Shown here: piece after piece, positions 48,775-58,398 of the stretch
How positions within the stretch are numbered: the stretch's first letter is position 1
Layout of the letters: each line of letters begins with the position of its first letter
Source of the DNA: Myxococcota bacterium
GTDB taxonomy: Bacteria > Myxococcota_A > UBA796 > UBA9615 > JAKLKC01
Reading direction: 5' to 3'
Length of the DNA stretch: 64,000 nucleotides
Assembly: GCA_023150875.1 (NCBI GenBank)
Contig: JAKLKC010000002.1
Coordinates: 178,737-242,736, forward strand
Notes under the pieces: model-generated
Told to the model about the DNA's origin: nothing
The model's input: the letters and a program-made list of their open reading frames with translations, nothing else
Databases searched by the model: none
Made by a program: the position numbers and the translations under genes

Positions 48775-49926
48775 TCAGATGTCGGTGCGGACCCGCTCGG
48801 CGATGAGCTGGCCGTCGATCTCCCGCAGGGAGGCCCGCATCCTGTCCACCCACTCGCCGCGGATGTTCACCTTCGCGGCCCGGTCCAGGACCTTCCGGTA
48901 GCACTCCCGGGCCTTGATGAGCAGGACCGTGGTCTGCTCCCGCAGGACGTCCCGGTACACCGCCTCGTCCTCGCCGGTGAGGCCCCGGGGGGAGGGTGAG
49001 TCGATGACGTCGACGCGGAAGCGACGATACAGCTCCCCCAGCCGGTAGCCCGCGGGGGCGACCCAGTCCCGGACCCCGAAACGGATGGTCTCCAGGTACT
49101 CCCGCTGGGCGTCGAGCACCAAGCGGGCCTTCCGCTCGAGCTGGGCCTCGGCCAGGGCGCGGTCGTCGACGTCGTCGAAGGTGACAGCCTCGGCCCGAAG
49201 GCGGTGGACCTCCCCCAACAGGTACCGGACCATGGCGCCGTGGTAGGGGGAGTAGAGGGTGCTCTCCCGGTGCGTGCGGTAGTGCCCCGCGAGGTCCGAG
49301 AGGGCCTGCTCGGCGGCGTCGAGCCGACCCGTGTCCATGTCGGCCTGGGCGAGGAGGGCGCGGGCCTCGAAGCGGTCCGCCTCCTCCCTCAGGCCACCGG
49401 CGAGGGCGGCCAGGAGGAGGGGCTTCGCTTCGGCGGGCCGGCCGGCGGCCAGCAGCATCCGCCCCGCGGACACCCGGACGTGCGCGACGTCGGACGCCCC
49501 GGGCCAGCCCGCGAGGTAGGCCAGGTAGTGCTCCGCCGCCCGGGAGGGCTGCCGCGCCCTCTCGGCGGCGAGGCCGGCGTTGAAACGGGCGCCCCCGTCC
49601 TCGTCCCACTCGGGGAAGAGCGCCACCAGCCGCTCGTAGAGGGCCAGGGCCCTGTCGTACTCGCAGGCGTCGAAGGCGCGGCTCCCCAGGTCCCAGAGAT
49701 CCCCGGCGGTGTATCGGTCCAGGCCGGTCAGGAGGTCCCGCCCGGCGGGCAGCGCGGTGGCCTGCCCCTGGATCCGCAGGGGAGGCAGCGCTGACCGGTC
49801 GGACTCGACCACGGCCCCGACGGCGGGACCCGGCGCGGCGACCGTGGGGACCGCGGCCCACCCACCCCGGGGCGCGAGCCCCAGGAGGACGATGGCGGTC
49901 ATCCGACAGGCGGCCAGCGGTCGCAC
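48775..49926 (-). CDS. Secreted TPR-repeat protein
   Basis: Signal peptide; FDACEYDRALALYERLVALFPEWDEDGGARFNAGLAAERARQPSRAAEHYLAYL. Confidence 0.75.
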   Translation of the reverse strand: MRPLAACRMTAIVLLGLAPRGGWAAVPTVAAPGPAVGAVVESDRSALPPLRIQGQATALPAGRDLLTGLDRYTAGDLWDLGSRAFDACEYDRALALYERLVALFPEWDEDGGARFNAGLAAERARQPSRAAEHYLAYLAGWPGASDVAHVRVSAGRMLLAAGRPAEAKPLLLAALAGGLREEADRFEARALLAQADMDTGRLDAAEQALSDLAGHYRTHRESTLYSPYHGAMVRYLLGEVHRLRAEAVTFDDVDDRALAEAQLERKARLVLDAQREYLETIRFGVRDWVAPAGYRLGELYRRFRVDVIDSPSPRGLTGEDEAVYRDVLREQTTVLLIKARECYRKVLDRAAKVNIRGEWVDRMRASLREIDGQLIAERVRTDI

Positions 49927-50093
49927 CGGAACCTCCGAGCACGAGACCTTATCATACGTCGCGCCCCGCCCACGACGAAAATGTGCGCACGCCCCCCGGC
50001 GGGGGCGAGGTAGGGCCTATGTGGGCGAGACCCTCGCCTCCCGCCGCCCCCACTCATCGGCCGCCCGGGGCGGGCCTCGATCCCCGCCGGGGA

Positions 50094-52112
50094 TCAGGGC
50101 TCGGCACCGGCCTCGGTCGCCAGGTCCTCCCCCAGGGACTCCCACTCGGCGTAGGCCGCCTCCACCTCCCGGGCGAGGGAGTCCCGGGCCCGCTGGATCT
50201 CGCTGAACCGCGCGTAATCACAAGCGATCTCGGGCTCGGACATCCTCTCGTCCAGAGCGGCGACCTGGGCCTCCTTCGCCTCGATGGCGGCCATCAGCTC
50301 CCGGACCCGGCGCTCCGCCTTCTCGCGCTGCCTCCTGGCCTTCTTGACCTCCTCGTAGGACCGGGCGGCGCGGGGCGGGGCCGCGGCGCTCCCCTCCCCC
50401 ACCGGCCCGGCGGCGGGCGCGTCCCGGGGGGGAGCCTCGGCGAGGGCCCCGATCAGGCCGACGTCCGGGGCGGGCAGGCCGGGGGTGCGGACGGTGGTGT
50501 CGCCCGCCTCCCGGGCGCGCCGCCACAGGAAGTCCTCGTAGCCCTCCTGGAACATCCGCGCCCCGCCGCCCCGCACGTCCAGGACCTTCGAGGCCACGGC
50601 GGTGGTGAAGGCGCGGTCGTGGCTGACGAAGACGACGGTGCCGGTGAAGGCCCGCAGCGCCGCCTCCAGCATCTCCTTGGTGTCGATGTCCAGGTGGTTG
50701 GTGGGCTCGTCCAGGAGCAGCACGTTGGCGTTCCGGGCGATCACCCGGGCGAGGGCGAGGCGGTTGCGCTCGCCCCCGGACAGGACGCGGCAGGGCTTGA
50801 GGACGTCGTCCCCCTCGAAGAGGAAGGCCCCCAACAGGGTCCGCAGGCGCAGCTCCGTCGCCAGGGGGTCCACCTCGGCGAGGGCCGCGAGGACGGTGGC
50901 GTCCTCTTTCAGCTCGTCCGCCTGGTCCTGGGCGAAGTAGGCGATCCGCACGCCGTGGCCCAGGGTCCGGTGCCCGCCGTCCGCCCCCTCCCGCCCCGCG
51001 AGCAGGCGCATCAGCGTGGACTTCCCCGCCCCGTTGGGCCCCACCATCGCCACCCGGTCCCCCCGGAACAGCTCGAAGGTGACCCCCTCCAGGACCCGCT
51101 TTTCGCCGTAGGTCTTGCCGAGGCCGTCGGCGGTGGCCACCAGCTCCGAGGACCGCGGCGGCTCGGGGAAGCGGAAGCGGGCAGTGCGCTCGGCCTCGGG
51201 GGCGGAGATCCTCTCGATCTTGTCGAGCTGCTTGACCCGGCTCTGCACCTGGGCCGCCTTGCTGGCCTTGTAGCGGAACCGCTCCACGAAGCGCTCGACC
51301 TCGGCGATCTCCCGCTGCTGGCGGGTGGCGGCGGTCCGCAGGCGCTCCCACTCCTCCTCCCGCTGGCGGCGCCACGCCGTGAAGTCCCCGGCCCACGGGA
51401 TGGCCTTGCCCCGCCGGACCTCCACCACCCGGCCGATCACCCGGTCCAAGAAGAAGCGGTCGTGGCTCACCAGCACGACGGCGCCGGGGTAGCGGCCCAG
51501 GAAGCCCTCGAGCCAGGTGCGGGCCTCGATGTCCAGGTGGTTGGTGGGCTCGTCCAGGAGCAGGTAGTCGGGGGCCTGGAGGAGCAGCCGCGCCAGGGCG
51601 ATCCGCATCTGCCAGCCGCCGCTGAAGGTCTCGCAGCGGCGCCCCTGGGCGTCGGGATCGAAGCCGAGGCCCCGCAGGATCCGGGCCGCGTCGGCCTCCA
51701 GGCTGTAGCCCCCGTGCTGGCGGAAGGTCGCCTCCTTGCGCTCGTACTCGGCGAGGGCCGCGGCGTGGGCGGGATCGCCGGCGGGGACCTCGTCCAGCCG
51801 CCGGAGCAGCGCCTCCATCTCGACGCCCAGGCGCCGCAGCCGCTCCACCCCGGCCAGCACCTCGTCCAGGGCCGAGCGGCCGGCGAGGGCGAGCCCGGTC
51901 TGGGGCAGGTAGCCCACCGCCGCCCCCCGCGGCGCCGCCACCTGCCCCCCGTCGGCGGCCTGGAGGCCGGCGGCGACCCGGAGCAGCGTGGACTTCCCGG
52001 CGCCATTGGGACCGACGAGTCCCGCCCGGTCCCGGGGCCCGACGTCGAAGGTGACGCCATCGAGGACGGCGCGGCCGCCGAGGTGGAGGGAGACGTCGTC
52101 GAAGCGGAGCAA
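50094..52112 (-). CDS. ABC-F family ATPase (Uup/YheS-like)
   Basis: Two NBDs: GLVGPNGAGKSTLLRVAAGL / TFSGGWQMRIALARLLLQAPDYLLLDEPTNHLD and AMVGPNGAGKSTLMRLLAG / VLSGGERNRLALARVIARNANVLLLDEPTNHLD; C-terminal coiled coil. Confidence 0.96.
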   Translation of the reverse strand: MLRFDDVSLHLGGRAVLDGVTFDVGPRDRAGLVGPNGAGKSTLLRVAAGLQAADGGQVAAPRGAAVGYLPQTGLALAGRSALDEVLAGVERLRRLGVEMEALLRRLDEVPAGDPAHAAALAEYERKEATFRQHGGYSLEADAARILRGLGFDPDAQGRRCETFSGGWQMRIALARLLLQAPDYLLLDEPTNHLDIEARTWLEGFLGRYPGAVVLVSHDRFFLDRVIGRVVEVRRGKAIPWAGDFTAWRRQREEEWERLRTAATRQQREIAEVERFVERFRYKASKAAQVQSRVKQLDKIERISAPEAERTARFRFPEPPRSSELVATADGLGKTYGEKRVLEGVTFELFRGDRVAMVGPNGAGKSTLMRLLAGREGADGGHRTLGHGVRIAYFAQDQADELKEDATVLAALAEVDPLATELRLRTLLGAFLFEGDDVLKPCRVLSGGERNRLALARVIARNANVLLLDEPTNHLDIDTKEMLEAALRAFTGTVVFVSHDRAFTTAVASKVLDVRGGGARMFQEGYEDFLWRRAREAGDTTVRTPGLPAPDVGLIGALAEAPPRDAPAAGPVGEGSAAAPPRAARSYEEVKKARRQREKAERRVRELMAAIEAKEAQVAALDERMSEPEIACDYARFSEIQRARDSLAREVEAAYAEWESLGEDLATEAGAEP

Positions 52113-52183
52113 GCCGGCCCTTCGGGGGGTGGGAACGGGGGGAGAGACCAGGGCGCGGGTCGCCGGTCAGAGCGCCGGCCTCG

Positions 52184-52483
52184 TCAGGGGCCCCGCTCGT
52201 CGTCCAGGATCTCCTGGATCCTCTCGGGAGACGGGGCCGACCCGCCGGGGGCGATGAGCGTCGGGTCGAACCGTGCCGCGGGCGCGATCGCGAGGCCCCG
52301 CCGCACCAGGTCGCGCAGGTGGAGCTCGACGGGCGAGGTCCCCTCCGACGCGACGCCTCCCGCGGGGCGGAGTTCGGCGACGACGACCCCGCCGTCCGTG
52401 ATGGCGAAGACCTCGCCGTCCCGGACTCGAAGGAGGTACTCGCCGAGGCGGGCCTCGAGATCGTGGACGCCGACGGACTGCAT
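52184..52483 (-). CDS. Phd/YefM-type (prevent-host-death) antitoxin-like protein
   Basis: MQSVGVHDLEARLGEYLLRVRDGEVFAITDGGVVVAELRPAG. Confidence 0.82.
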   Translation of the reverse strand: MQSVGVHDLEARLGEYLLRVRDGEVFAITDGGVVVAELRPAGGVASEGTSPVELHLRDLVRRGLAIAPAARFDPTLIAPGGSAPSPERIQEILDDERGP

Positions 52484-52542
52484 GCCGCCAAGGTAGCCAC
52501 AGGACGTGACTGCTTCAACGGGCAGGTCGCGGATCCTGCCCT

Positions 52543-54003
52543 TCACGACCCCATCCGCCGCGCCGTCCGGCGGGGGCGAAGCTCCACCAACACGGGTGCG
52601 GCCGCGGGGTCCTCCCGGGGGGCCTCGCCCGCCGGCTCCTCCTCGGTGGGACGGAAGGCGCCGGTGTCGCGCTCGTCGCCCCGGAGCACCACCTCGCCCT
52701 TGAGGGAGTGGGGGAACGCCTCGGTGACCCGCACCGGCAGGACCTGCCCGCGGACCCGGGGCGGGGCAGGGAAGTTCACGATCTTGAAGTCGGGGAGGCG
52801 CCCCGACATCCACGCCGGGTCGTTGCGGCTCCGCCCCTCCACCAGCACCTCGTGGACCCGCCCCGCCGTCGCCTCCATCGCCCGAGCGGTGATGGGCGCC
52901 TGGACCGCGTTCAGCTCCGCCAGGCGGGCGGACTTCACCGCCTCGGGCACCGTGTCGGCCAGGCGCGCCGCGGCGGTGTGGGGCCTGGGGCTGTACTTGA
53001 AGGAGTATATGAAGGCGTAGCCCACCTCCTCCACCAGGGACAGGGTGGACCGGAAGTCCTCATCGGTCTCCCCGGGGTAGCCCACGATGACGTCGGTGGA
53101 GAGGGCCAAGCCGGGCCGCGCCCCCCGCAGGGAGTCCACCAGGGCCTCGTACTCCGCCCGGGTGTGCTTGCGCCGCATCGCCCGGAGCACCCGGTCGCTG
53201 CCGCTCTGCACCGGCAGGTGCAGGTAGGGCATCAGCTCCGGGACCTCGGCGAAGCAGCGGACGAGGTGGGGGGAGAGGTCCCAGGGGTTCGAGGTGGTGA
53301 AGCGGATCCGGGCGATCCCCGGCACCCGGGCGACGTCCCGGACCAGGCCCGAGAAGGCCCTCCCCAGGGCGTCGCCCCCGTAGGAGTTCACGTTCTGCCC
53401 GATCAGGGTGACCTCCCGCACTCCGGCGGAGGCGAGGCGGGCGACCTCGTCCAGTACGTCCTCCCGGGCGCGGCTCACCTCCCGCCCCCGGGTGTGGGGG
53501 ACGATGCAGAAGGAGCAGACGTTGTCGCAGCCCTTCATGATGGTGACGAAGGCGGTGACCTGGCCGGGCTCACCCAGGGCCAGCTCGTTCACGAAGGGCT
53601 GCTCCTGGCGGTCCAGGAAGCGGGTGTCCAGGACCCGCTCCGACCTCGCCCTCTCCACCAGCTCGGCCACCTTCGCCACGGCGTCGGGGCCGAAGACCAG
53701 GTCGACGAAGGGGTACGCCTCCAGCAGCCGCCCCTTCTCCTGTTGGGCGAAGCAGCCGGCGACCCCCAGCACGAGGTCCGGCCGCTCCTTCTTGAGCAGG
53801 CGGTATCGCCCCAGAAGGGATCGGACCTTGTGGGCCGGCTTCTCGCGCACCGAGCAGGTGTTCACCAGCACCACGTCCGCGGCCTCAGCGGCGGGGGCGG
53901 CGTGGAAGCCGGCGGCGCCGAGGAGCTTCAGCATCTGGGCGGAGTCGTGGTCGTTCATCTGGCACCCGAAGGTCTCGATGAACACCCCCCTCGGGGTCGT
54001 CAT
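52543..54003 (-). CDS. miaB: tRNA-2-methylthio-N6-dimethylallyladenosine synthase
   Basis: FIETFGCQMNDHDSAQM, LVNTCSVREKPAHKV, IMKGCDNVCSFCIVPHTRGREVSR (radical SAM CxxxCxxC), C-terminal TRAM. Confidence 0.95.
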   Translation of the reverse strand: MTTPRGVFIETFGCQMNDHDSAQMLKLLGAAGFHAAPAAEAADVVLVNTCSVREKPAHKVRSLLGRYRLLKKERPDLVLGVAGCFAQQEKGRLLEAYPFVDLVFGPDAVAKVAELVERARSERVLDTRFLDRQEQPFVNELALGEPGQVTAFVTIMKGCDNVCSFCIVPHTRGREVSRAREDVLDEVARLASAGVREVTLIGQNVNSYGGDALGRAFSGLVRDVARVPGIARIRFTTSNPWDLSPHLVRCFAEVPELMPYLHLPVQSGSDRVLRAMRRKHTRAEYEALVDSLRGARPGLALSTDVIVGYPGETDEDFRSTLSLVEEVGYAFIYSFKYSPRPHTAAARLADTVPEAVKSARLAELNAVQAPITARAMEATAGRVHEVLVEGRSRNDPAWMSGRLPDFKIVNFPAPPRVRGQVLPVRVTEAFPHSLKGEVVLRGDERDTGAFRPTEEEPAGEAPREDPAAAPVLVELRPRRTARRMGS

Positions 54004-54025
54004 GGGGAGTCCCGGTGAGGGAAGG

Positions 54026-54952
54026 TCAAGCCTTCAACCAGGCCGCGAGGTCCGCGCCCTCGAAGGCCTGGGCGGCGATCTTGCGGTCGATCCTCTTGGC
54101 CAGCCCGACGAGGGTGCGGCCGGCGCCGACCTCGGCGAAGCGCGCCACCCCCGCCGCCAGCATCGCCCTCATGCCCTGCTCCCAGAGCACGGGCCGGCTC
54201 ACCTGGGTGATGAGCCGCTCGGGGATCCCGTCGGCGTCGGAGCAGAGGCGGGCCTCCACGTTGGGCACGTAGGGCATGCGGGGGGGAGTGATCCGCACCT
54301 CCCGCAGCGCCGCCCTCAGCCTCTCGCCCGCGGGGGTGAGGAGGGAGCAGTGGAAGGGCGCGCTGACGTTGAGGCGCTTGGCCATCATCGCCCCCCTCGC
54401 CAGCGCGATCTCGCAAGCCCGGTCCACCGCCTCGACGTGGCCGGCGACCACGAGCTGGCCCGGGCAGTTGTAGCCCGCCGGCTCCACCACCTGCCCCTGG
54501 GCCGCCTCGGCGCAGATCGCGTCCAACGCCGCGGGGTCCGCGATCCCCATGAACGCCGCCATGGTGCCCACCCCCAGGGGGACCGCCCGCTGCATCGCCT
54601 GGCCCCGCAGGCGGGTCAGGCGGACCGCGTCGGAGAAGGACAGGGCGCCCGCGACCACCAGGGCGGAGTACTCCCCCAGGCTGTGCCCGGCGACGACGTC
54701 GGGCTCCGGCACCCCCTCCTCCGCCAGCAGGCGGGCGTAGGCGACGGACACCGTCAGCAGCGCGGGCTGGGTGTTCTCGGTCTCGGTCAGGACCTCCAGG
54801 GGCCCCTCCAGGATCACCCGGCTGAGGGGGGTGCCGAGGGCGTCGTCGGCCTCCTCGAAGGTGTGCCGGACGACGGGGGAGCGCTCCAGGGCCTCCTTGC
54901 CCATGCCGACGGACTGGGAGCCCTGTCCGGGGAAGATGAAGGCGGTCTTCAT
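54026..54952 (-). CDS. fabD: Malonyl CoA-acyl carrier protein transacylase
   Basis: FIFPGQGSQSVGMGKEA, VVAGHSLGEYSALVVAGALSF, VEVGAGRTLVGLAKRID-like C-terminus. Confidence 0.95.
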   Translation of the reverse strand: MKTAFIFPGQGSQSVGMGKEALERSPVVRHTFEEADDALGTPLSRVILEGPLEVLTETENTQPALLTVSVAYARLLAEEGVPEPDVVAGHSLGEYSALVVAGALSFSDAVRLTRLRGQAMQRAVPLGVGTMAAFMGIADPAALDAICAEAAQGQVVEPAGYNCPGQLVVAGHVEAVDRACEIALARGAMMAKRLNVSAPFHCSLLTPAGERLRAALREVRITPPRMPYVPNVEARLCSDADGIPERLITQVSRPVLWEQGMRAMLAAGVARFAEVGAGRTLVGLAKRIDRKIAAQAFEGADLAAWLKA

Positions 54953-55113
54953 GGGGATGGTCTTCCGGCCCGGCTCCCGGGACCGGGTTCCCGGCGCCGG
55001 CTCGGGTGTTGGAGAAGAGGGGTGGAGCGGAGAGAGGGCGGGCGGGGTGAAGGGGGAGTCCCTACTTCATTGCCTTTCCGTTTGCCGCCCGAAGCTCCGG
55101 GCTCCCCGCTCTT

Positions 55114-55164
55114 GCCTCTGTGTTCTCTGTGGGCCCCGAACGGGCCGCTCTGTGCCTCTCTGAG
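55114..55164. repeat. CACAGAG-type intergenic repeat, copy A
   Basis: gcctctgtgttctctgtgggccccgaacgggccgctctgtgcctctctgag; reverse complement contains CACAGAGAACACAGAGG. Confidence 0.6.
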
Positions 55165-55242
55165 CGAGCCCAGGACGACGAGCCATTGACGACGGCTGGC
55201 GGTCGTCACGAACCGCCCTGGGTGGCATCCGGACAGGCATGC

Positions 55243-56172
55243 CTACTTCTTGCCCTTGGACGCCTCGGTCTTCACCTCTTCGAGCTGCTTGGCGACGTCG
55301 ATCACGTTGTCGGCGATGGCGAGGCGCTCCTTCTTGCCCGCGCACTCGCGGTAGCGCCGGATCTCCACGGTGCCGAGGCCGGCGTACTCGAACTTGTGGT
55401 GGTAGACCCAGCGGAGGTGGCCGTCCTTCTCCTCGGGGGTGACGGCGACGCCCTTCTCGACGGGGCGGTCGTCCCGGTAGAAGTCGAGGGAGTAGGTGCA
55501 GCCCTCCTGGCGGTCCGTCAGCGGGGACCAGACGGCGAAGTCCTCCTCCATCCGGTCGATCATGTACTGCTGGTACTCCGCGCCCTCGGCCTCGGCGGCC
55601 TTCCAGCTCTCGGCGGCGTCGAACATGCGGACCCGCTCGGTGGCGGTCTCGAAGCTGTACTCCCGGTCGTCGGGGATCTTCACGAAGACCTTGCTGCCCA
55701 GGTCGCTCTGCTTCCACCGCTCCTTGCCGTCGACGAAGGTGTCCCACCCGTCCCGCACCACGAGGCGGCACGAGGAGTCCACCTCGACCTTCACGTTGAC
55801 CCGCAGGCGGTTGTTCACGCTGGTGTTGGTCTTCTTGTAGTTCTCCAGGGCCTCTCCCTCGTACTGGGGGGCCTCGACGTACTGCCACTTGCCCTCCGCG
55901 TCCTTCTCGCCGGTGAGCTGGACGCGGGTGAAGGTGGGCGAGCCCATGAGGAGGGTGAGCTTGCGGGTGCCGCCCTCCTCGAAGAAGCGGCCCCGGAAGA
56001 GCCACTGGGGCTTGAGCTGGCTCCCGAGGCCCTGGCCCCAGACGTACCCGCCCTCGAGCTTCTCGAGGTCGATGTCGCACTTGTTCTCGGCCTGGACCGG
56101 CTCCTTCGCGCCCCCGCAGCCCGCCAGCGCCACCACCGCCGCCACCATCCCGAACGTCCCGCGCAGCGTCAC
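55243..56172 (-). CDS. Lipoprotein, hypothetical (GTG start at 56172 proposed; ORF track start 56277)
   Basis: MTLRGTFGMVAAVVALAGCGG lipobox; KCDIDLEKLEGGYVWGQGLGSQLKPQWLFRGRFFEEGGTRKLTLLMGSP. Confidence 0.8.
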   Translation of the reverse strand: MTLRGTFGMVAAVVALAGCGGAKEPVQAENKCDIDLEKLEGGYVWGQGLGSQLKPQWLFRGRFFEEGGTRKLTLLMGSPTFTRVQLTGEKDAEGKWQYVEAPQYEGEALENYKKTNTSVNNRLRVNVKVEVDSSCRLVVRDGWDTFVDGKERWKQSDLGSKVFVKIPDDREYSFETATERVRMFDAAESWKAAEAEGAEYQQYMIDRMEEDFAVWSPLTDRQEGCTYSLDFYRDDRPVEKGVAVTPEEKDGHLRWVYHHKFEYAGLGTVEIRRYRECAGKKERLAIADNVIDVAKQLEEVKTEASKGKK

Positions 56173-56391
56173 GACCCACCTCCCGTGCCGAGGGCCCCGA
56201 GGGGAGAGTCCCTGGGGCCCCGGCGCCTCCGCACCCATCACCACTCGGCGGGGCCCGTCCCTCCCGACGCCCCCCACCCGGCTGCGCAGGCCGCGCCGAT
56301 GATAGCGCTACGGCCGGAGCGGGACAAGGGCCCGCGCCACTCGCGGTTTCGGAAGAACGAGTCGGCTCGGGGCTTCGGAAGGATGCGGGGA

Positions 56392-56425
56392 TTGAACCAC
56401 AGAGACACAGAGAACACAGAGGAGG
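56392..56425. repeat. CACAGAG-type intergenic repeat, copy B (left arm of an imperfect inverted repeat)
   Basis: ttgaaccacagagacacagagaacacagagga. Confidence 0.65.
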
Positions 56426-56536
56426 GCTCGGGGGGGGTGGGGGGTGGACTTCCGGGGCGAGGCCCTCCTCCCCAGCGCCCGTTCCTTGGTGGTCGGGCAA
56501 GCGCGGCCGCAAGCCTCCCCGCGGGTCACTCCCCTT

Positions 56537-56574
56537 CCGTCCTCTCCGTATCCTCTGTGTCTGTGGTTCGTTCC
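56537..56574. repeat. CACAGAG-type intergenic repeat, copy C (right arm, inverted relative to B)
   Basis: ccgtcctctccgtatcctctgtgtctgtggttcgttcc. Confidence 0.65.
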
Positions 56575-56667
56575 TTCGTTCCCTCCCAGTCCCCTTTGCC
56601 CTTCCTGCCCGAACTCGCAACGCTCCCTGCCCCCCCCAACCTCCCCACCCGGTCTAGAATCCCGCCC

Positions 56668-57930
56668 ATGCCCTGCTCCCCCGGCGCCCTCGCCCTCGCC
56701 ACCCTCCTCGCCGTCCGGGCCCCACCCGCCCTCGCGGCCCCGGACGCGGCGGCCCTGGCGGCGGCGGTGGACGAGGAGGAGCTGAGGATGACCGTGGAGG
56801 AGCTGACGGGGGTCCTCCCCGTGGACGGGGCCGTCGGGGAGGTGAGGCTGCTGAGCCGGGACGTCCACGATCCCCGCGTCGCCGACGCCGCGGAGTACGT
56901 CCGGGGGCGGTTCCGGGACCTGGGCCTCGACGTGTCCTCCCACGGGTTCTCCTGCCAGGGGATCGACGGCCTGGAGAACGTGGTGGCGGAGGTCCCCGGC
57001 GCGGGCGAGGGGCCGCCGATCCTCCTGTCGGCCCACTACGACAGCATCGGCAGCCTCACCGAGGGGGGATGGGACCCGCTGGTGGACCCCGCGCCGGGGG
57101 CCGACGACGACGCCTCGGGAGTGGCGCTGCTGGTGGAGGTCGCCCGGGTGCTCGGGGACGCGCCCCTCGCCGCGCCGGTGCGCCTCGTCGCCTTCTCGTG
57201 CGAAGAGTACGGCCTCGCCGGAAGCACCGCATACGCCGCGGACCTCGCCGGGCGAGGCGAGGATCTGGCGGGGATGGTCTCCTTCGACCCCGTCGGGTAC
57301 AACGCCTGGGACGCCTCGGGGGAGGCCCCCTGGCTGTGGGCGAGCCACGACGACCGCTCCGCGGAGCTGGCGGCCCGGTGGGCGGAGCTGGCGGCGGCGG
57401 GGATCCCGGGGTACGCGCCCGTGGCGGTCCACGAGGACCTCATCGGCGGCGACGCGCGCTCCGACCACCACCCGTTCCAGGAGCGGGGCTACGCCGCCAT
57501 CCATGGGGGCGGCTTCCCCCAGCCCCCCGCCTACCACACCACCTCCGACACCGTCGACGTCGTCGACTTCGCCTACCTGGCCGCCTTCACCCGCTCCGCC
57601 GTGCTCCTGGCCGCCGACCTCGCCGGCCTGGTGGAGCCGGCAGCGGACGAGGCCCCGGACGAGGCCCCCGGCGCCGGGTGCGCGTGCCGGAGCGGGCCAG
57701 GAGCAGGCGCGCCCCCGGGGCTCTTCTCGTGGCTGGCCGGCCTCGCGGCCGTGGCCGCCGCCTCGGGGCGGAGGCGGTGGGCCGCACCGCGGGTCAGACC
57801 CGGACCTCCCGCCGGCCTCCCGTCCTCTCGACCCCCGGAGCCAGCGAGAACACGACCACCAGGATCCCCACGATCACGTCGTTCCAGGTGGCCCGGGCGA
57901 ACGCGTAGCCGATCACCCAGGGGGCGATGA
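56668..57930 (+). CDS. Secreted M28-family zinc aminopeptidase with MYXO-CTERM-like segment, then a 46-aa basic extension
   Basis: LLSAHYDSIG, APGADDDASGVALLVEVARVL, FSCEEYGLAGSTAYAADL, AYHTTSDTVDVVDF; GAGCACRSGPGAGAPPGLFSWLAGLAAVAAASGRRRW. Confidence 0.82.
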   Translation: MPCSPGALALATLLAVRAPPALAAPDAAALAAAVDEEELRMTVEELTGVLPVDGAVGEVRLLSRDVHDPRVADAAEYVRGRFRDLGLDVSSHGFSCQGIDGLENVVAEVPGAGEGPPILLSAHYDSIGSLTEGGWDPLVDPAPGADDDASGVALLVEVARVLGDAPLAAPVRLVAFSCEEYGLAGSTAYAADLAGRGEDLAGMVSFDPVGYNAWDASGEAPWLWASHDDRSAELAARWAELAAAGIPGYAPVAVHEDLIGGDARSDHHPFQERGYAAIHGGGFPQPPAYHTTSDTVDVVDFAYLAAFTRSAVLLAADLAGLVEPAADEAPDEAPGAGCACRSGPGAGAPPGLFSWLAGLAAVAAASGRRRWAAPRVRPGPPAGLPSSRPPEPARTRPPGSPRSRRSRWPGRTRSRSPRGR

Positions 57931-58150
57931 TCAGCCAGGCGCCCAGGGCGGTGTTGAGCCAGCGGACCTCGGGGGCGTAGGACGCCGCGAAGGCGATGGC
58001 GATCACGGCGATCCCCACCAGGACGTCGTTCCAGGTCGCGGCGACCCCGGGGTAGCCCAGGATGAAGGGCGCCAGGATCAGCCAGGCGCCGAGGAGGATG
58101 CTCGGCCAGCGGATGGGGCTGGCGGACGTCTCGATGTCGTCGCGAGTCAT
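57794..58150 (-). CDS. SPW-repeat membrane protein
   Basis: Two copies: IRWPSILLGAWLILAPFILGYPGVAATWNDVLVGIAVI and VRWLNTALGAWLIIAPWVIGYAFARATWNDVIVGILVV. Confidence 0.88.
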   Translation of the reverse strand: MTRDDIETSASPIRWPSILLGAWLILAPFILGYPGVAATWNDVLVGIAVIAIAFAASYAPEVRWLNTALGAWLIIAPWVIGYAFARATWNDVIVGILVVVFSLAPGVERTGGRREVRV

Positions 58151-58398
58151 TGGGACCTCCCGGGCGCGCGGCGGTGTCCCCCGCGGGTCGCCTCGCGCCC
58201 CGGGGGCGTGGGGCTGCAACGGGCACGCCACCGCTCCCCGGAGCCCCGGGCGCGGAGCGGCGGGGAATTCGTGGTGGCGATGGGGCACTCGGACCGGCTA
58301 TAGACGGAGGAGGGAGCGGTCTCGCCTGCCCGCTCCCTCCCCATGGGCCACCCCCAGGGCCCTCCCCCGACCCCGATCCCCCTACCGCGAGAGAACCG

